From assembly GCA_963693305.1 (NCBI GenBank), contig OY855913.1, positions 23,068,614-23,132,613 on the forward strand: a DNA stretch of 64,000 bases, in the 5' to 3' direction. Positions 24,101 through 35,100 of this stretch are shown in pieces (the stretch's first letter is position 1; each line of letters opens with the position of its first letter). Source of the stretch: Meandrina meandrites (Eukaryota; Cnidaria; Anthozoa; Scleractinia; Meandrinidae). Under the pieces are notes generated by a model. That model did not search any database, had not been told where the DNA came from, and saw only the letters and a program-made list of their open reading frames with translations. A program made the position numbers and the translations under genes.

Positions 24101-27100
24101 TTAGAGTCTAGTGGCCCATCAAGCCAGAGCTTATCCCAGTTTCAATAGCATGAAGCGACTAGGAATATTTTTTCTACTCCCCCCTGGATGGGATGCTGGT
24201 CCATCACAGGGTTACCCCCTGCAGGAAATTCGCTGGTACCCATTTATACACCTGGGTGGAGAGAGGCACTGAGAGTCAAGCGTCTTGCCCAAGAACACAG
24301 TGACCCAGCCAGGGCTTAAACCTGTACTGCTTGATCCAGAGTTGAATATTTTTATTGTATTTTTACCTGAAGTAATTGACTGGTTTGACGAGATGCAAGC
24401 CATGGTGACGGTGTGACATGGAGTCTTGTCTGAGAAGCCAGCACCCAGAGCAGCCTGGCGACAAACAGAATCAGGAATTCACATTATTTTGCCTGTAATC
24501 GTTTAAGTTTGAAGCTAAAAAAAGTTGATTATTTAACTGATGGTAGGAGTTCACCATCTCCATGTACTACATTGTAGCTTTGAAAACTATGGCAAGTAAG
24601 GTAATGGACTATCTAGTGAACATTTTGGGCAAACAAGTCCACTGGACAGTTAACAAATTTGAAGTTTCTTTAATTACTAAAGAACATGAAGGTAGGTCAA
24701 GTGCAGTCAGGCCAGAGCTTATCCCCGTTTCCATAAGATTAAGTGACTCAGTAGTATGATTTCTTCTCTCCCCTGGATGGCATGCTAGTCCATCATAGGG
24801 TTATCATCCCCAGAATAAATTTACCAGTACCCATTTATACACCACACCTCCCATGCAAACTATAACATAACTTTCTCAACTTTCTCAAACGGAGTTTTGA
24901 TGGTTTTCTTTATTCCCTTTACATGTCTCTTTAACAATGTAGAGATATTGTAAGGAGAAAACAGATCTTGATAACTTCTTGAAAGTAAATAAAGAATAAT
25001 TATTGCAAAGAGGATCCAATCAAGTTAACACCTATACCTCTCTTGCGATATTGCTGGTTTTGACTTCTTGAATCACTGTGCCAATGACAATATGATCCAC
25101 TGCATCTGTAAAAATGTCAGAGTTTTAAAACTTAAAAAATTATAACCTTAAGGAAGGCAATGAATGTTTAAAACAATTATTGACAAGTGTTCACGTTGCC
25201 ATCTATTTATTTTACCAACCTTTACTTATTCCAGTTCTTGATACCAGACCTCTGAAAGTGGAAGTTTAGCATAACATTTAGTATGCTGAATGAGATACGT
25301 CACTGTTGCGTTGTATAAATCTGACATCAAAATGTTACAAGTTTTTTGTAATGGTCTGCCAGACTTCAAATGTTTGATGACAAATCATGCAACCCACTCA
25401 GATGATGTTTTTCATGAGGTGTTCACGCTAAGACAGACAGTAATGTCATGAATGACAAGTGCCAAGTCTGATAACTTACTCTAGTGCTCCTCTTTGAATG
25501 TCATGGGACAGCAGGTCAGCGTAACTAAAAATTAATAGTACAGTTCATACCATTAGTTTTCAAAATCTTTCCGGTTATTTGAATCATTTCTAAAGGTGTT
25601 TGATCACTGCACTTACCTGGTGCCAGCCATAAGGAAAGGAGTTCGCACTCCTTCCACCAAAACAATGTTCCTTCCAGTTGGTTTGGGAGACGCACCTAAA
25701 AATACACAAAAATTGGGACCAGGAGAGTACAAAGTTTTCAGAAAGTGACAATGACTAGCAGAATGCGTTATGTACATGTACCTACCCTTACAAATCTGAG
25801 TTTTTCCAGCAATTTTCTTTGAAATTTTACTACCCTCAAGTAAGAACTAAACTGCCTCAGCTGTTACCTACCAGCTACTCTGCCACTCATTGAAAACTGG
25901 CTTGGAATAATTTGGCATAATGAGAGGTTTGAAGTACCAACAAGATCATGTTATTGTGATTATCACTAGCTATAAAGATTAAGATGGAATCTACCATGAA
26001 GTCAAGTAATATTAATTTAAGTTGGACAAAAATTGAGTACCAGAATAATTTAAATCCTATTGCGTTAATTATATTCTACCCTAAATAAAAGGTAAAGATG
26101 CAAGTAATTATCGGTGATAACGCCAATAATGTAAGGGATGCTCGACAGTTGGCCAGACTTTAAACAGCAAAAAAGGATTCTTCAGGAAATTTGGGGAAAA
26201 AATCAGAAAATTGCAAACTTTATCCAAAATGTATACTTTAAACTTTTCAAAACTTGGACTTCTAGATACAATAGACAAGCCAGAAACCCACGACTGCAAG
26301 CGCAATTTGCCACCCATGATATTAAAAGGTAATCACATGGTTTACTCATGAAATTAGGAAATAATTTCACTTACGTTTGGTCAAAATTCTTTAATTTCCC
26401 TCACCTTAAGGCTCAGGGAATTTTGACAAAAAGTATGTGAAATTATTCCTAATTTCACTCGTCACCATTTGATCATCCATACAAATTTCTCAGATTTGGC
26501 AAATATTCTTACATTGTGTGGTTCCAGAAAATATCCATATCCCCCCCACGGAAGGGATTTGCCCAATGAGGGGTGGGGGGACCCCTCCCGAAATTCCAAT
26601 TTAGCTTCATACATTGCTTTAAATTTTTGGGTCTTTGAGACCCCCCTCCTCCCCGGAATTTCCAATCCCTTCTGTGGGGGGAGTATAGATATTTTCTGGA
26701 ATCACACATTAACAAGAATTATTTAACATAATAATCTAAACAAGAAGGTGTCGTTACCCTTTGAGGATGCTCTCCGCTTTTGAGAAGAACTTGCACATCT
26801 CAGGAACACTGTGTAATAAAAGAAGTGCAGTGATATCATTACCTAAATAGATGACAATTTGCAGCTTTCATTTTAATCTAGTGAAGGAATACTTGGGTTA
26901 TGCCGGATTTTTCTTATCTGCCATTAACTACAGCCATGCAGATTTTTCACTTGCAAGCTTCATTATTCTGCTTCTTCTCTATTTGCACCATCATGCCTTC
27001 TATATTTATAATCCATGTCATCTCTAGATGTTATCTACTGGATAAATCACTATACAGGGACAGTATAAATGGTTTAGTTGTATGGTGACTTAGTAGGCCT

Positions 27101-28856
27101 TGATTGTTTGTAGGGTAGATAATGCTGTCCATTGGATGAGCCAAAACCAGCTTGCTGTCCACTGAATGATGCAGGTTTTGCTCCCAATCAAGTTCGCACC
27201 CACCGAGTTCGCTCCCTACCTTTTTGAGTTCGCCCCCACTGATCACTAACATAGTCACACTTTTCTCTGTTTAAAGAATGAGAAATATTCTAGAAAGTAA
27301 GCATAGTTGGGAGCGAATGTGGTAAGTGTACTCTGAAAGGTGGGTGCGAATTGGATGGTGCAAACACGGTTGGGAGCGAAACCTCCTGCTACCTGTCCAG
27401 TAGATAGTGATTTAACCTGTGGATAATGTTATGTACCTGTTGATAGCATTATGTACCCTTTGAGATAAGAGACTAAGACCTGGCGTGCGTTTCTCAAAAG
27501 ACCCGAAAACTTCTCGGGCCCAAAGCAAACGAGAATTTCGGGCTCGAGAAAACACATCATTTTTTCCCATAAACTTTACGGGAGCTCTTGAGCTCCCGAA
27601 AACCTTACTCGGGACTGATTTTATCACCATAAAACTACATCTCCGAAGAACCGTTTTTGGAAATAAAGACGGCGAACGCCCTAAACGAAAAGGACATCAG
27701 TATAGGACGTGAGGAAGAAAGAGATCTGGCATAATTTGGTGGTTTAATTGACAAATTTCAAAACAAACTTGGGCGTGCCAAGAAGAACTGTAACTTTGCG
27801 AAGAAAACGCCGCACGATTTACAAAGGTACTTAATGGTCGACTTTCCCGCCTGAAATTGTTTACAGAAACTGCCAAAATTCATTCAGCGTATGAACAACA
27901 AGTTCGCAAAAGTCCTGAGCGACAATGATGGCGAAGAATTCAACCAAACTTAACTTTACTTGACCAAATTTCAAGGCTCAAAAACAAGATTACGAAAGTT
28001 TATTAGCTCGCGCTTCGTAAATTACAAGCCGGGAATAAAACACAAGAAACGCTTTCAGCACTTACATCAGGCTGCCTTTACGTTCAGTAACTCATAGACG
28101 TGAATCAGTGTTAAAAACTAAACGTTGCTGGAACTACAAATACGCTAGAGATAAAAACTTTCGCGGGCGATTCATCGAAAAAGTCTTGAATTTGATGCGT
28201 ACATGACGAACCCAACTCAGTGCAGCGGTGTCATTTGCAATTTTTTAACCAATCAAAGGCTGGAAAATTGAACCTCAGGCTATTCCCTGCGTTACATTTC
28301 CCGAAAACAACCCTGAAAATCTCGGGAGAAAATCGGGCGCTTTGAGAAACGCTTTCCAGAACCTGACAAACACGCCCGAAAACAGCCCCGAAAAGTTTTC
28401 GGGCCCGAGAAGTTTTCGGGTCTTTTGAGAAACGCACGCCTGGAGGTGAGCATGCCCACAGTCAAGCAATTTTGAGATGTAAGGTCAATTTGGTACAAAT
28501 TAAATAGAACTTGTAAAGTAAGCTTTATAAAATTGTGCTTTGACGATCAGATCCTCATCAACTCGATAACATTAACAGATTTTGTATGAAAATAAAGAAA
28601 AGAAATAAAGGTATGTTTAATTTACGTCGCGTGAGTTAGAACATACTAACTTGACGTTGGACTTTGATCATGATCCACGTAAATTGAAATGTACCTGATT
28701 ATGTCAAGTTTTACGAGAACTTACTGAAACAAAAAAATTATAATTCGATAAAAGTTTACTAAAATAATGTAACTTACAAGTGTTGACGTTTTTACTCTGA
28801 AAGTTTCTGGCAAAGGTTCTTAAAACTTTTCCACTACAGTACACGCTGGACGCCAT
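18108..28856 (-). CDS. HADHB: Mitochondrial trifunctional protein beta subunit, 3-ketoacyl-CoA thiolase (20 exons, complete)
   Basis: Catalyses CoA-dependent thiolytic cleavage of long-chain 3-ketoacyl-CoA in mitochondrial beta-oxidation, in complex with the alpha subunit. Exons in transcript order: 28856-28778, 26808-26758, 25695-25617, 25524-25480, 25251-25220, 25105-25038, 24454-24367, 24021-23900, 23255-23190, 23066-23011, 22214-22178, 21668-21621, 20820-20781, 20487-20363, 20050-19971, 19843-19796, 19271-19184, 19098-19024, 18717-18553, 18143-18108. All junctions keep frame with GT-AG sites and give 475 residues, close to human HADHB (474). Catalytic residues are present: nucleophile Cys138 in MACISSNQ, His380 in HEAF, His429 in GHPFGATG and Cys459 in CAAGG. 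The N-terminus ([19 protein letters not shown]) is basic, lacks acidic residues and suits mitochondrial import, which is why this ATG was chosen although the frame stays open upstream. The 12-codon last exon reads [11 protein letters not shown] where mammals have GHAMIVEAYPK, and the residue before it is Leu instead of Gln. Confidence 0.97.
20908..21222. repeat. Possible MITE in a HADHB intron
   Basis: The stretch is bounded by GTCCACACTAA and a reverse-complement-like TTAGTGTGGG. It has no coding features. The short, imperfect ends make this a weak call. Confidence 0.3.
21335..21560. repeat. Dispersed SINE-tail-like repeat, two half-copies in tandem
   Basis: Two consecutive diverged copies of a block containing GGATGGGATACTAGG / CCCAGGGTTAC / GGTGGAGTGAGCACTGG. 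The same family recurs at about 24105-24340, 24690-24845 and 52310-52505. It lies in an intron of HADHB. Confidence 0.7.
23435..23765. repeat. A/T-rich repeat with recurring TTCCCTGAC motifs (HADHB intron)
   Basis: Between CGGTTGCCAGACATC and CTATGGCAGCCC the sequence repeats TTCCCTGACTTTTT-like motifs several times. The ends are weak inverted repeats of each other (TTGCCAGA versus TATGGCAG). It is probably a short non-autonomous element. No coding potential is evident. Confidence 0.4.
24105..24340. repeat. Dispersed SINE-like repeat, best-preserved copy
   Basis: Shares with the copies at 21335 and 24690 the succession CCAGAGCTTATCCC, CCTGGATGGGATGCTGG, CAGGGTTACCCC and ACCCATTTATACACCTGG. 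Beyond these it reads CTTGCCCAAGAACACAGTGA and AGCCAGGGCTTAAACC, a tail type found in animal SINE-like repeats. Intronic in HADHB. Confidence 0.7.
24690..24845. repeat. Dispersed SINE-like repeat, truncated copy
   Basis: Shares CCAGAGCTTATCCCC, CCCTGGATGGCATGCTAG and CCCATTTATACACC with the copy at 24105-24340, but ends just after the last motif. Intronic in HADHB. Confidence 0.65.
26350..26456. repeat. Foldback (inverted repeat), HADHB intron 1 side
   Basis: The left arm begins GAAATTAGGAAATAATTTCA and the right arm ends TGAAATTATTCCTAATTTC. Inner parts (GTCAAAATTC / GAATTTTGAC) also pair. The arms are nearly complementary over about 40 bp around a short centre, as in a MITE or foldback element. 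Confidence 0.75.
26514..26710. repeat. MITE with TGTGGTTCCAGAAAATATCC-type ends
   Basis: The left end TGTGGTTCCAGAAAATATCC and the right end GATATTTTCTGGAATCACACA are inverted repeats, each followed inward by C- or G-rich runs. A second member of the family, with the same TATGGATATTTTCTGGAAGC right end, lies at about 38675-38820 in the Tudor gene. Confidence 0.8.
27165..27390. repeat. Inverted-repeat element with GTTCGC-rich ends (HADHB intron 1)
   Basis: The left part (GGTTTTGCTCCCAATCAAG, then GTTCGCACCCACC and GTTCGCTCCC) is mirrored on the right by GGTGGGTGCGAATTGG and TTGGGAGCGAAACC. This looks like a short non-autonomous DNA element. No ORF is recognised. Confidence 0.65.
27484..28439. 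repeat. DNA-transposon-like element of about 0.96 kb with long TIRs and 3 bp CTG flanks
   Basis: The left terminus GCGTGCGTTTCTCAAAAGAC and the right terminus GTCTTTTGAGAAACGCACGC are perfect inverted repeats. Complementarity continues through the CCCGAAAACTTCTCGGGCC motif (about 40 bp). CTG precedes the left end and follows the right end, consistent with a 3 bp target duplication. The interior has no recognisable transposase, so it is a non-autonomous copy. It lies in intron 1 of HADHB. Confidence 0.85.
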
Positions 28857-29153
28857 ATTGATTCTGCAGGGAAGTGAATGTAACCACGCCTTCAATACTC
28901 GATTGTTTACGATAATAAGTTCAATCAAGGTCACATTATCCGACACTTTACGAAGAGAGCCGACTACTTCCGGAAATGAAAAAATTATGGGCTGCAGAGC
29001 CATGTGCGCGACCGCGAAGCCACACAGACGAAACAAGTGGCCGAGAAGTGGAGCTCGCACAAGTTGTTGGTGAGATCGGCTAGAAATGATCATCTTGCAA
29101 GAGAACAGCTAAGTTGTACAGCTAAGTTTTACTTGTGCTAGCTGTCTACAGCC
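28857..29153. promoter_or_regulatory. Bidirectional promoter between HADHB and the Tudor gene
   Basis: Only 297 bp separate the two divergent start codons. Seen within it are an ETS-type motif ACTTCCGGAAAT at 28966-28977 and a nuclear-receptor extended half-site TCAAGGTCA at 28925-28933. No TATA box is obvious. ETS/GABP sites are frequent in animal bidirectional promoters and in nuclear genes for mitochondrial proteins. Use of these sites here is inferred. Confidence 0.6.
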
Positions 29154-32100
29154 ATGGCGATGCAAGTAAAATTCCCGTTTGGGAAATTGGTGAGCGTGTT
29201 TGTGACTCACGTGGAGGCGACTTCAGGCGACTTCTTCGTTCAAATCAACAGCGAGGCGGGAAAATTGGATGCACTCATGACCGAAATTGAACAGAATGTG
29301 TTATCAGGGAAAGCAAGACCGCCGAAAGCCGCAGAAATCATGGTTGGGTGTATTTATTTAGCACAATTTCAAGGAGACAGTCGATGGTACCGCGCTCGTG
29401 TGTTAGGTGTGAACGAGGCGGAACAACAGTGTGAAGTTTTCTTCGTGGACTATGGCAATACAGATTTTGTCCCCTTAAGTTGCATAAGAAATGCCGAGGA
29501 GAAATTTTGCGAACTAGCTCCACAATCGTTTCAGTGTGAATTGGATGGCATTAATCGTTTTCGCGGTCAAAGTTTTGACGAAACGGTGGCTTTGCTAAAC
29601 GAGACCATCGTGGAACATGAGCTCTTCTGCAAGGCCGTTCAGCTGAAGAAAAACTGCGTTGTAGTTACACAGCTTTTCTTTGACGAGAAAGGTAACAAAT
29701 CTGTTTTCGATGAGATGCAAAGTGGTGGTGTTAGCGCCGCGACAGATTCTGTGATGAGCAACGGAGAAAGCGCTGCAATTCCTCGACAGACAAACCGCAG
29801 GAAAGAAGTGAAATATGAGACGATCAATCTATCTCCTGATTCGTTCCATGACCTTACTGTCACGTGGGTGGAAGATCCGTCACATTTTTGGTGCCAGCTA
29901 TTATCAAACTTGACAACAGTTGGAGCATTGATGGAGAACCTGGCCGAAGTCTACACTAACCTGGGACCGGCTGAATTACCCCTTCAGTCGTGCACAGTGG
30001 GGTATCCCTGTTGTGCAAAGTTTTACGAGGATGAGACTTGGTACAGGGCGATCATCACCAATGTCAGTTCAATTGCTACTGGACGAATCGAAGTCAGGTT
30101 TGTGGACTATGGCAACTCGCAGGATACAGAGTTGTCGGACGTGAGAGATTTAAAGGATGAATTTCTTAAGGATCCATGTCAAGCTATGTATTTTGCTATC
30201 ACTGGTGTTGACCCTGCAAGTAAGGACGGCCTGTGGGCAGATGAAGCTAAAGTACTGTTTGAGAAGCTAATCAATCATAAGCATGTTGTGGGGCTTGTGA
30301 CCAGGGTAGAGAATGATGGAAGACATAGAGTAAAACTCATGGACACAACAGCAGATCTTGATATGGAACTGAACCAGATTCTTATTGCCGCTGGCTATGG
30401 TGTCAAGTCGGACGAGACACCCACTACTACTGCCTCCACTGCGACTACTTTGAAATCATCTCAGCCAGCCACCAAGACAACATCTCAACCTGTTTTTGCA
30501 AAGGAAAATGTTCAAGTGGGCATCGAGGAGAAGGTTTTGATCACCAACATCATCACCCCTTCAAAGTTCTATTGCCAGCTGTTTAAAAATGGCCCTAAGC
30601 TTGAGAAACTAATGCAAGAGGTTGCACTACACTATTGCAAACTTGGTGTAGATGAAGAACTTCTGTCAGCACCCAGTGCTGGTGATCCATGCTGTGCCCA
30701 GTTTTCAGAAGATGGTTGTTGGTATCGTGCCATAGTGATGGACACTTCCTCGAGAGGAGTTGCTGTGCAGTATATTGACTATGGGAACTCTGAAACACTG
30801 CCACTTAACAAGATCAAGAAATTGATTCCTAAGTTCTCTGACTTACCACAGCAGGGCATTGAGTGCACTCTGAACAGGATCAAGCCCAAGTTTGTTGCAG
30901 GAGAACCGAAATGGAACCCTCGCGACACTGAGAAGTTCAGGGATTTGGCTTTGGAAAAGGAGGGGAAGTTGACAGTGGTTACCCAGGACAGCAGTGGAGT
31001 TTGCAGAGCTGAGCTTGTTGTTAGAAATAGAAGAGAAGATCAGAACGTTAGTGAACAGTTGCTAATTAGCGGAAATGCCGAGTTAGCAGATGGAGCCCTG
31101 CCAGCTTCTGAAAACTATGAAAGTCTCAAATCTCAAACGTTTCCGGAACCTGACCTGAAAGTTGGCCACTTTGAAGATGTGATTGTAAGTTATACTGAAC
31201 ATCCATGTAACTTTTGGTGTCAGCTGCAGAAATCTGCCACGCAACTAGACTCGCTTATGACAGAAATCCATGAGGCTTACTCTTCTGAAGGGCAAAGGAA
31301 TACCATCTCTAATCCAGCTTGTGGTAAGATCAACTGAATTTTTAGTTCCGTTTCTGAATCTTTATAGCATGAATCAAACAGTGTTTCATCACATGTCAGA
31401 CACCAAGAAGAGAGTTGAAAATACAAAGTACAGCAGAGTATTTTTAATGAAATGTGAGGTGTTTGAAGATGTGATGAAACAATGTCTTGACTGTTTTCTG
31501 CAATAACTATTTATTGTGGTTTAAATTTTTCCTTGGTTTAAAATATTTCAAACCAGTTTAATGTTTATTTCCCTTTGTTTCAGATTATGGTAATATAAGA
31601 CAATGAAAAAAAAATTAAACTGGTTTGAAAAATTTTAAACCAAAGAAAAATTTAAACTAGTAGTAATCAGCGATTAGGGGAGTGCGTTCGACCTAAGATG
31701 GAGAGTCAGGTAGTAGCAAAGAAGCAAGGTTGTTGGCAAACTATGCAATTTAATATGCCTCAAATGGAGCGACGAGGATGAGCGAGAGAGGAATCTCATC
31801 ACACAACATTTTGGAGGAAAGATTGCGTGACGAGCCAAAAGAACATCTCTCTGCAAAATAAACTGGAATTTGTCGCATCAAGAAATGGGTTGTGTTCTTT
31901 TCGAAGGGGTTCAATAAACTGTGAAAAAATTGTGACACTGTAGCAGTTCTTGATATGTTAAAGCAGAATTTTTCTTTGCTTGCAAGCTATGTTATCGTAA
32001 ATTGGGTGTTACACTGTTACACAAAAAGCCATTCAACGGGACGGAAACATGATCTGTCATCATAGCAGTGATTGTTTACCAAAGGTCAAAAAGAACCTCA

Positions 32101-35100
32101 AATAATGAATGGCACGGCAAATTCTCATTGATGTCAGAATATTGTAAAACAACGTGAATAGAAGTCGCTCCTAGCACTTCATGTGACATTCACAAAGCAG
32201 AAACGTACAAAGTCATAAATGAATGGGCAATTTGCATTCATTTTTACACTAAAATTCATATGGAATAGAAATGAATTATCATGTACACGACAAATAATTA
32301 TTTATTTCACTTTAGTTGTTTAATATCTTTTGGCACTACACAGAGCACTACACAACTTCTAAAAATCCACAGACTTCTACAAATACTTTCACTTCAATTT
32401 GAAAATAGATCGAGGCACAGCACATCAACTTTTCGTTCATAGTCAATACACTCATAATATTCAATAATGATTTCCTCATCAAAATGCCTAAACATTCTGC
32501 GAATAACTATAGAATACAAATTCAAAGAAGCGATAAAACAATTTTGATCCTTATTCTACTCGCTCGTTTTACATGAAATGCTAACGATTTGAAATTTTAG
32601 CTAGTTTTGTGAATCGTTTTGCATGCAAACACGCTGGTCATTTTACCTTGCCTATAAAACAACGAATCGAGTTATTCGATTTCCACTCCTTTTACGACGT
32701 TCGGTGGCTGATTAAAACTCTTCTACCTTGGATGAAAACCCTCCAAACAGTAGCGATAACAGACCATAACACAGGACAATTTTGTCGAGAGAAATCACTC
32801 CAAACAGCAAAACAGAAGCACATGGCATGGAGATGACGCCATTCGCCCCTGAAAAATTTTCTGGGGGGCCAAATTGACAACGTCGTATAGTCCATAAAAG
32901 CAAGAGTTTTTCTCGATTAGGGTGCGTTCTCCTTCGTCGAACACAACAACATATCTTAATTGAGACTAGACAATGGACTAGGAGGATAAATAGAATCATA
33001 TACAGTACCGCTCAAAAGTAAGTTACCACCCTCTCGCGAGACGAGAATCTCGACTCGAGAGACGAGGCTCTCGACTCAAGAGACGAGACTCTCGACTCGA
33101 GAGACGAGACTCTCGTCTCGAGAGAAGCTTTAAAAACTGTAAGTACGATGGCTTGATCTTCTCACGAGATTTTAATTGCCTATTGTAAAACATAGCAATG
33201 ATACGCGAGTGAATTGAGCGCCACGTTTGAACGCTTGCGACAAGTTGCCCGACTGTTTAGCCGATCATTAGCAACCCTCCAAGTTAAGACCATTTTAGTC
33301 GCCATGGCGACTAAAATTTTGGAGCTGGCGACTAAATTCGAACCCAAGTCGCCAGCATGGCGACTAAAATTGAGAAGAAGGATTGAAAGCGTGAGCTAAA
33401 TTTAGCGACTAAATTTTTTCACTGGTGACCAAACTTGAGCAGTCAGTGGCCAAATGGCCACTAAGGAAAAAAATAAACTTGGAGGGTTGATTAGACACTT
33501 GTGAATTATATGTACACTCGCTTGGCCTTAAATTCGTCTTAAAACTCTTTGAAAGCTTTTTATTTGATTTAAAAAAGATCGGTTTTGGCCTTCACGATGT
33601 TTCAAATCGATTGGATCGAAATTCGCTTTGACTAAATAAGCTTCTGCGGAACTCGATCGATCTGTCTCTTAGCGCGTGCATACATAATATTTCAACCCTG
33701 GAATTTCAATTCGGCAACTTGGTAAATGTTCTAAACCTCAAGAAATGGATTTTATTCCTAAATACCGTAAACACCTGCAGAGAAGCCGCACCCGCAGATA
33801 AGCCGCACCCTGAATTTAGCAACTTAAAATTTTGGAAAAAAAAAGTTTTTTTAAAGAGTCTTCAGAAGTCTTCTTCATCAAATGTAACTTACTATGGCAA
33901 TGAAACGGAATTGAACTTCAAATTTAGCGTTTTAATAATTATAATGAGCATCATTTCCTTTAACTTTGACATATGATTGATCTTTTTCTGGCACTTGTTG
34001 ACAGGTATTTCTTCATTCAACACTTTTTTCCACAGATTTTTGCGAACAAGAACGCGTGTTTTCATTTGTTGAACGTTCGTAGCTTAGTAACCAGGCATTA
34101 GATCGAACACGTTGGGACTAGGCCGAGAACGCTGTCTGTTTACTCAGGTTTCAAGATGGAGGGAGATTCTGCTGTTCGTGGCTATCGTGACGCACAAATA
34201 AATAGATTTGAGAGCCAACTGTCGGAGATAAACTTGTTGCACAAAGAGAGTTTGTAATCAATTTGTCATCGAAGTGCTAAACGGCAAAGTTCGACCACAC
34301 AAATCCTCGAGAATAACGTGCAATTTTCTTGCTCGTGGAGGCCGGGCCGATCGATTATTGTTGCAAACAGCTTTGTGGGGGAATGGAAATTTTGTGCTGT
34401 GTGATGTTTTCCTGTTCTAGAAAAGCGGCTATAAACCGTTTAAAGGATCTGCTAACGAAGGCTTCTATAAAAGTGTCAATTCACTGAAATGTACGGCACC
34501 TTTTTGAAATGTTCCCGCAGATAAGCCGCACCCCCGATTTTGAGCGACGATTTTTGGAAAAAAGGTGCAGCTTATCTGCGGGTGTTTACGGTAATACTCG
34601 CATTCATGAAAATGTTCCTGATAAGTTTGGAAATCAAATGGTTCACGGCTTTCGATGTTTCAGATACGCAAGTTGAACTTGTCGGTCGATCGAAGCTTTC
34701 ACTTCGGTAAATTTTGTTCAAGATTTTCATGCGTGTTTGACGTGTTGTCCACAAATATTCAACTTTTTATGCCAAACAAAAATTATTTCGCTTGCTTATT
34801 GTTGAACCCTTTTTATCCAGTATCAAAGTTGACTTTATTTGCGTTCGAAAGTGTTCAAAGCATTGAAACCAATCTGGGACTCCGGGCCTCACGCCGCTCC
34901 TGAAAAGCAAACAATTCATTGTGTTGTTGATTTCAGGGTCGGCAAGATGTGGTATTTTTCTTATCAGACTTTAAAATCTAACACGAAAGAATAAACAGGC
35001 CCGTTTCTTTTTACTGAAGATAAAAGTACATATAAAATACTTTCCAATTTTATAAATATCGTTGTTTTACGCGTGCATGTGATGACATGTGACTAGTCAC

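Noticed and set aside
28857..29093. Upstream in-frame extension of HADHB exon 1
   Set aside because: The frame stays open to about 29093, but it crosses the divergent promoter. Starting at 28856 gives a typical targeting peptide and the expected family length.
31324..31506. Read-through of Tudor exon 1 into a separate short gene
   Set aside because: A clean GTAAGA donor at 31324 joins in frame to GT ATG CTG at 41039 and restores module 4 (NPACG then MLCCAQF), so the local stop after the donor is intronic.
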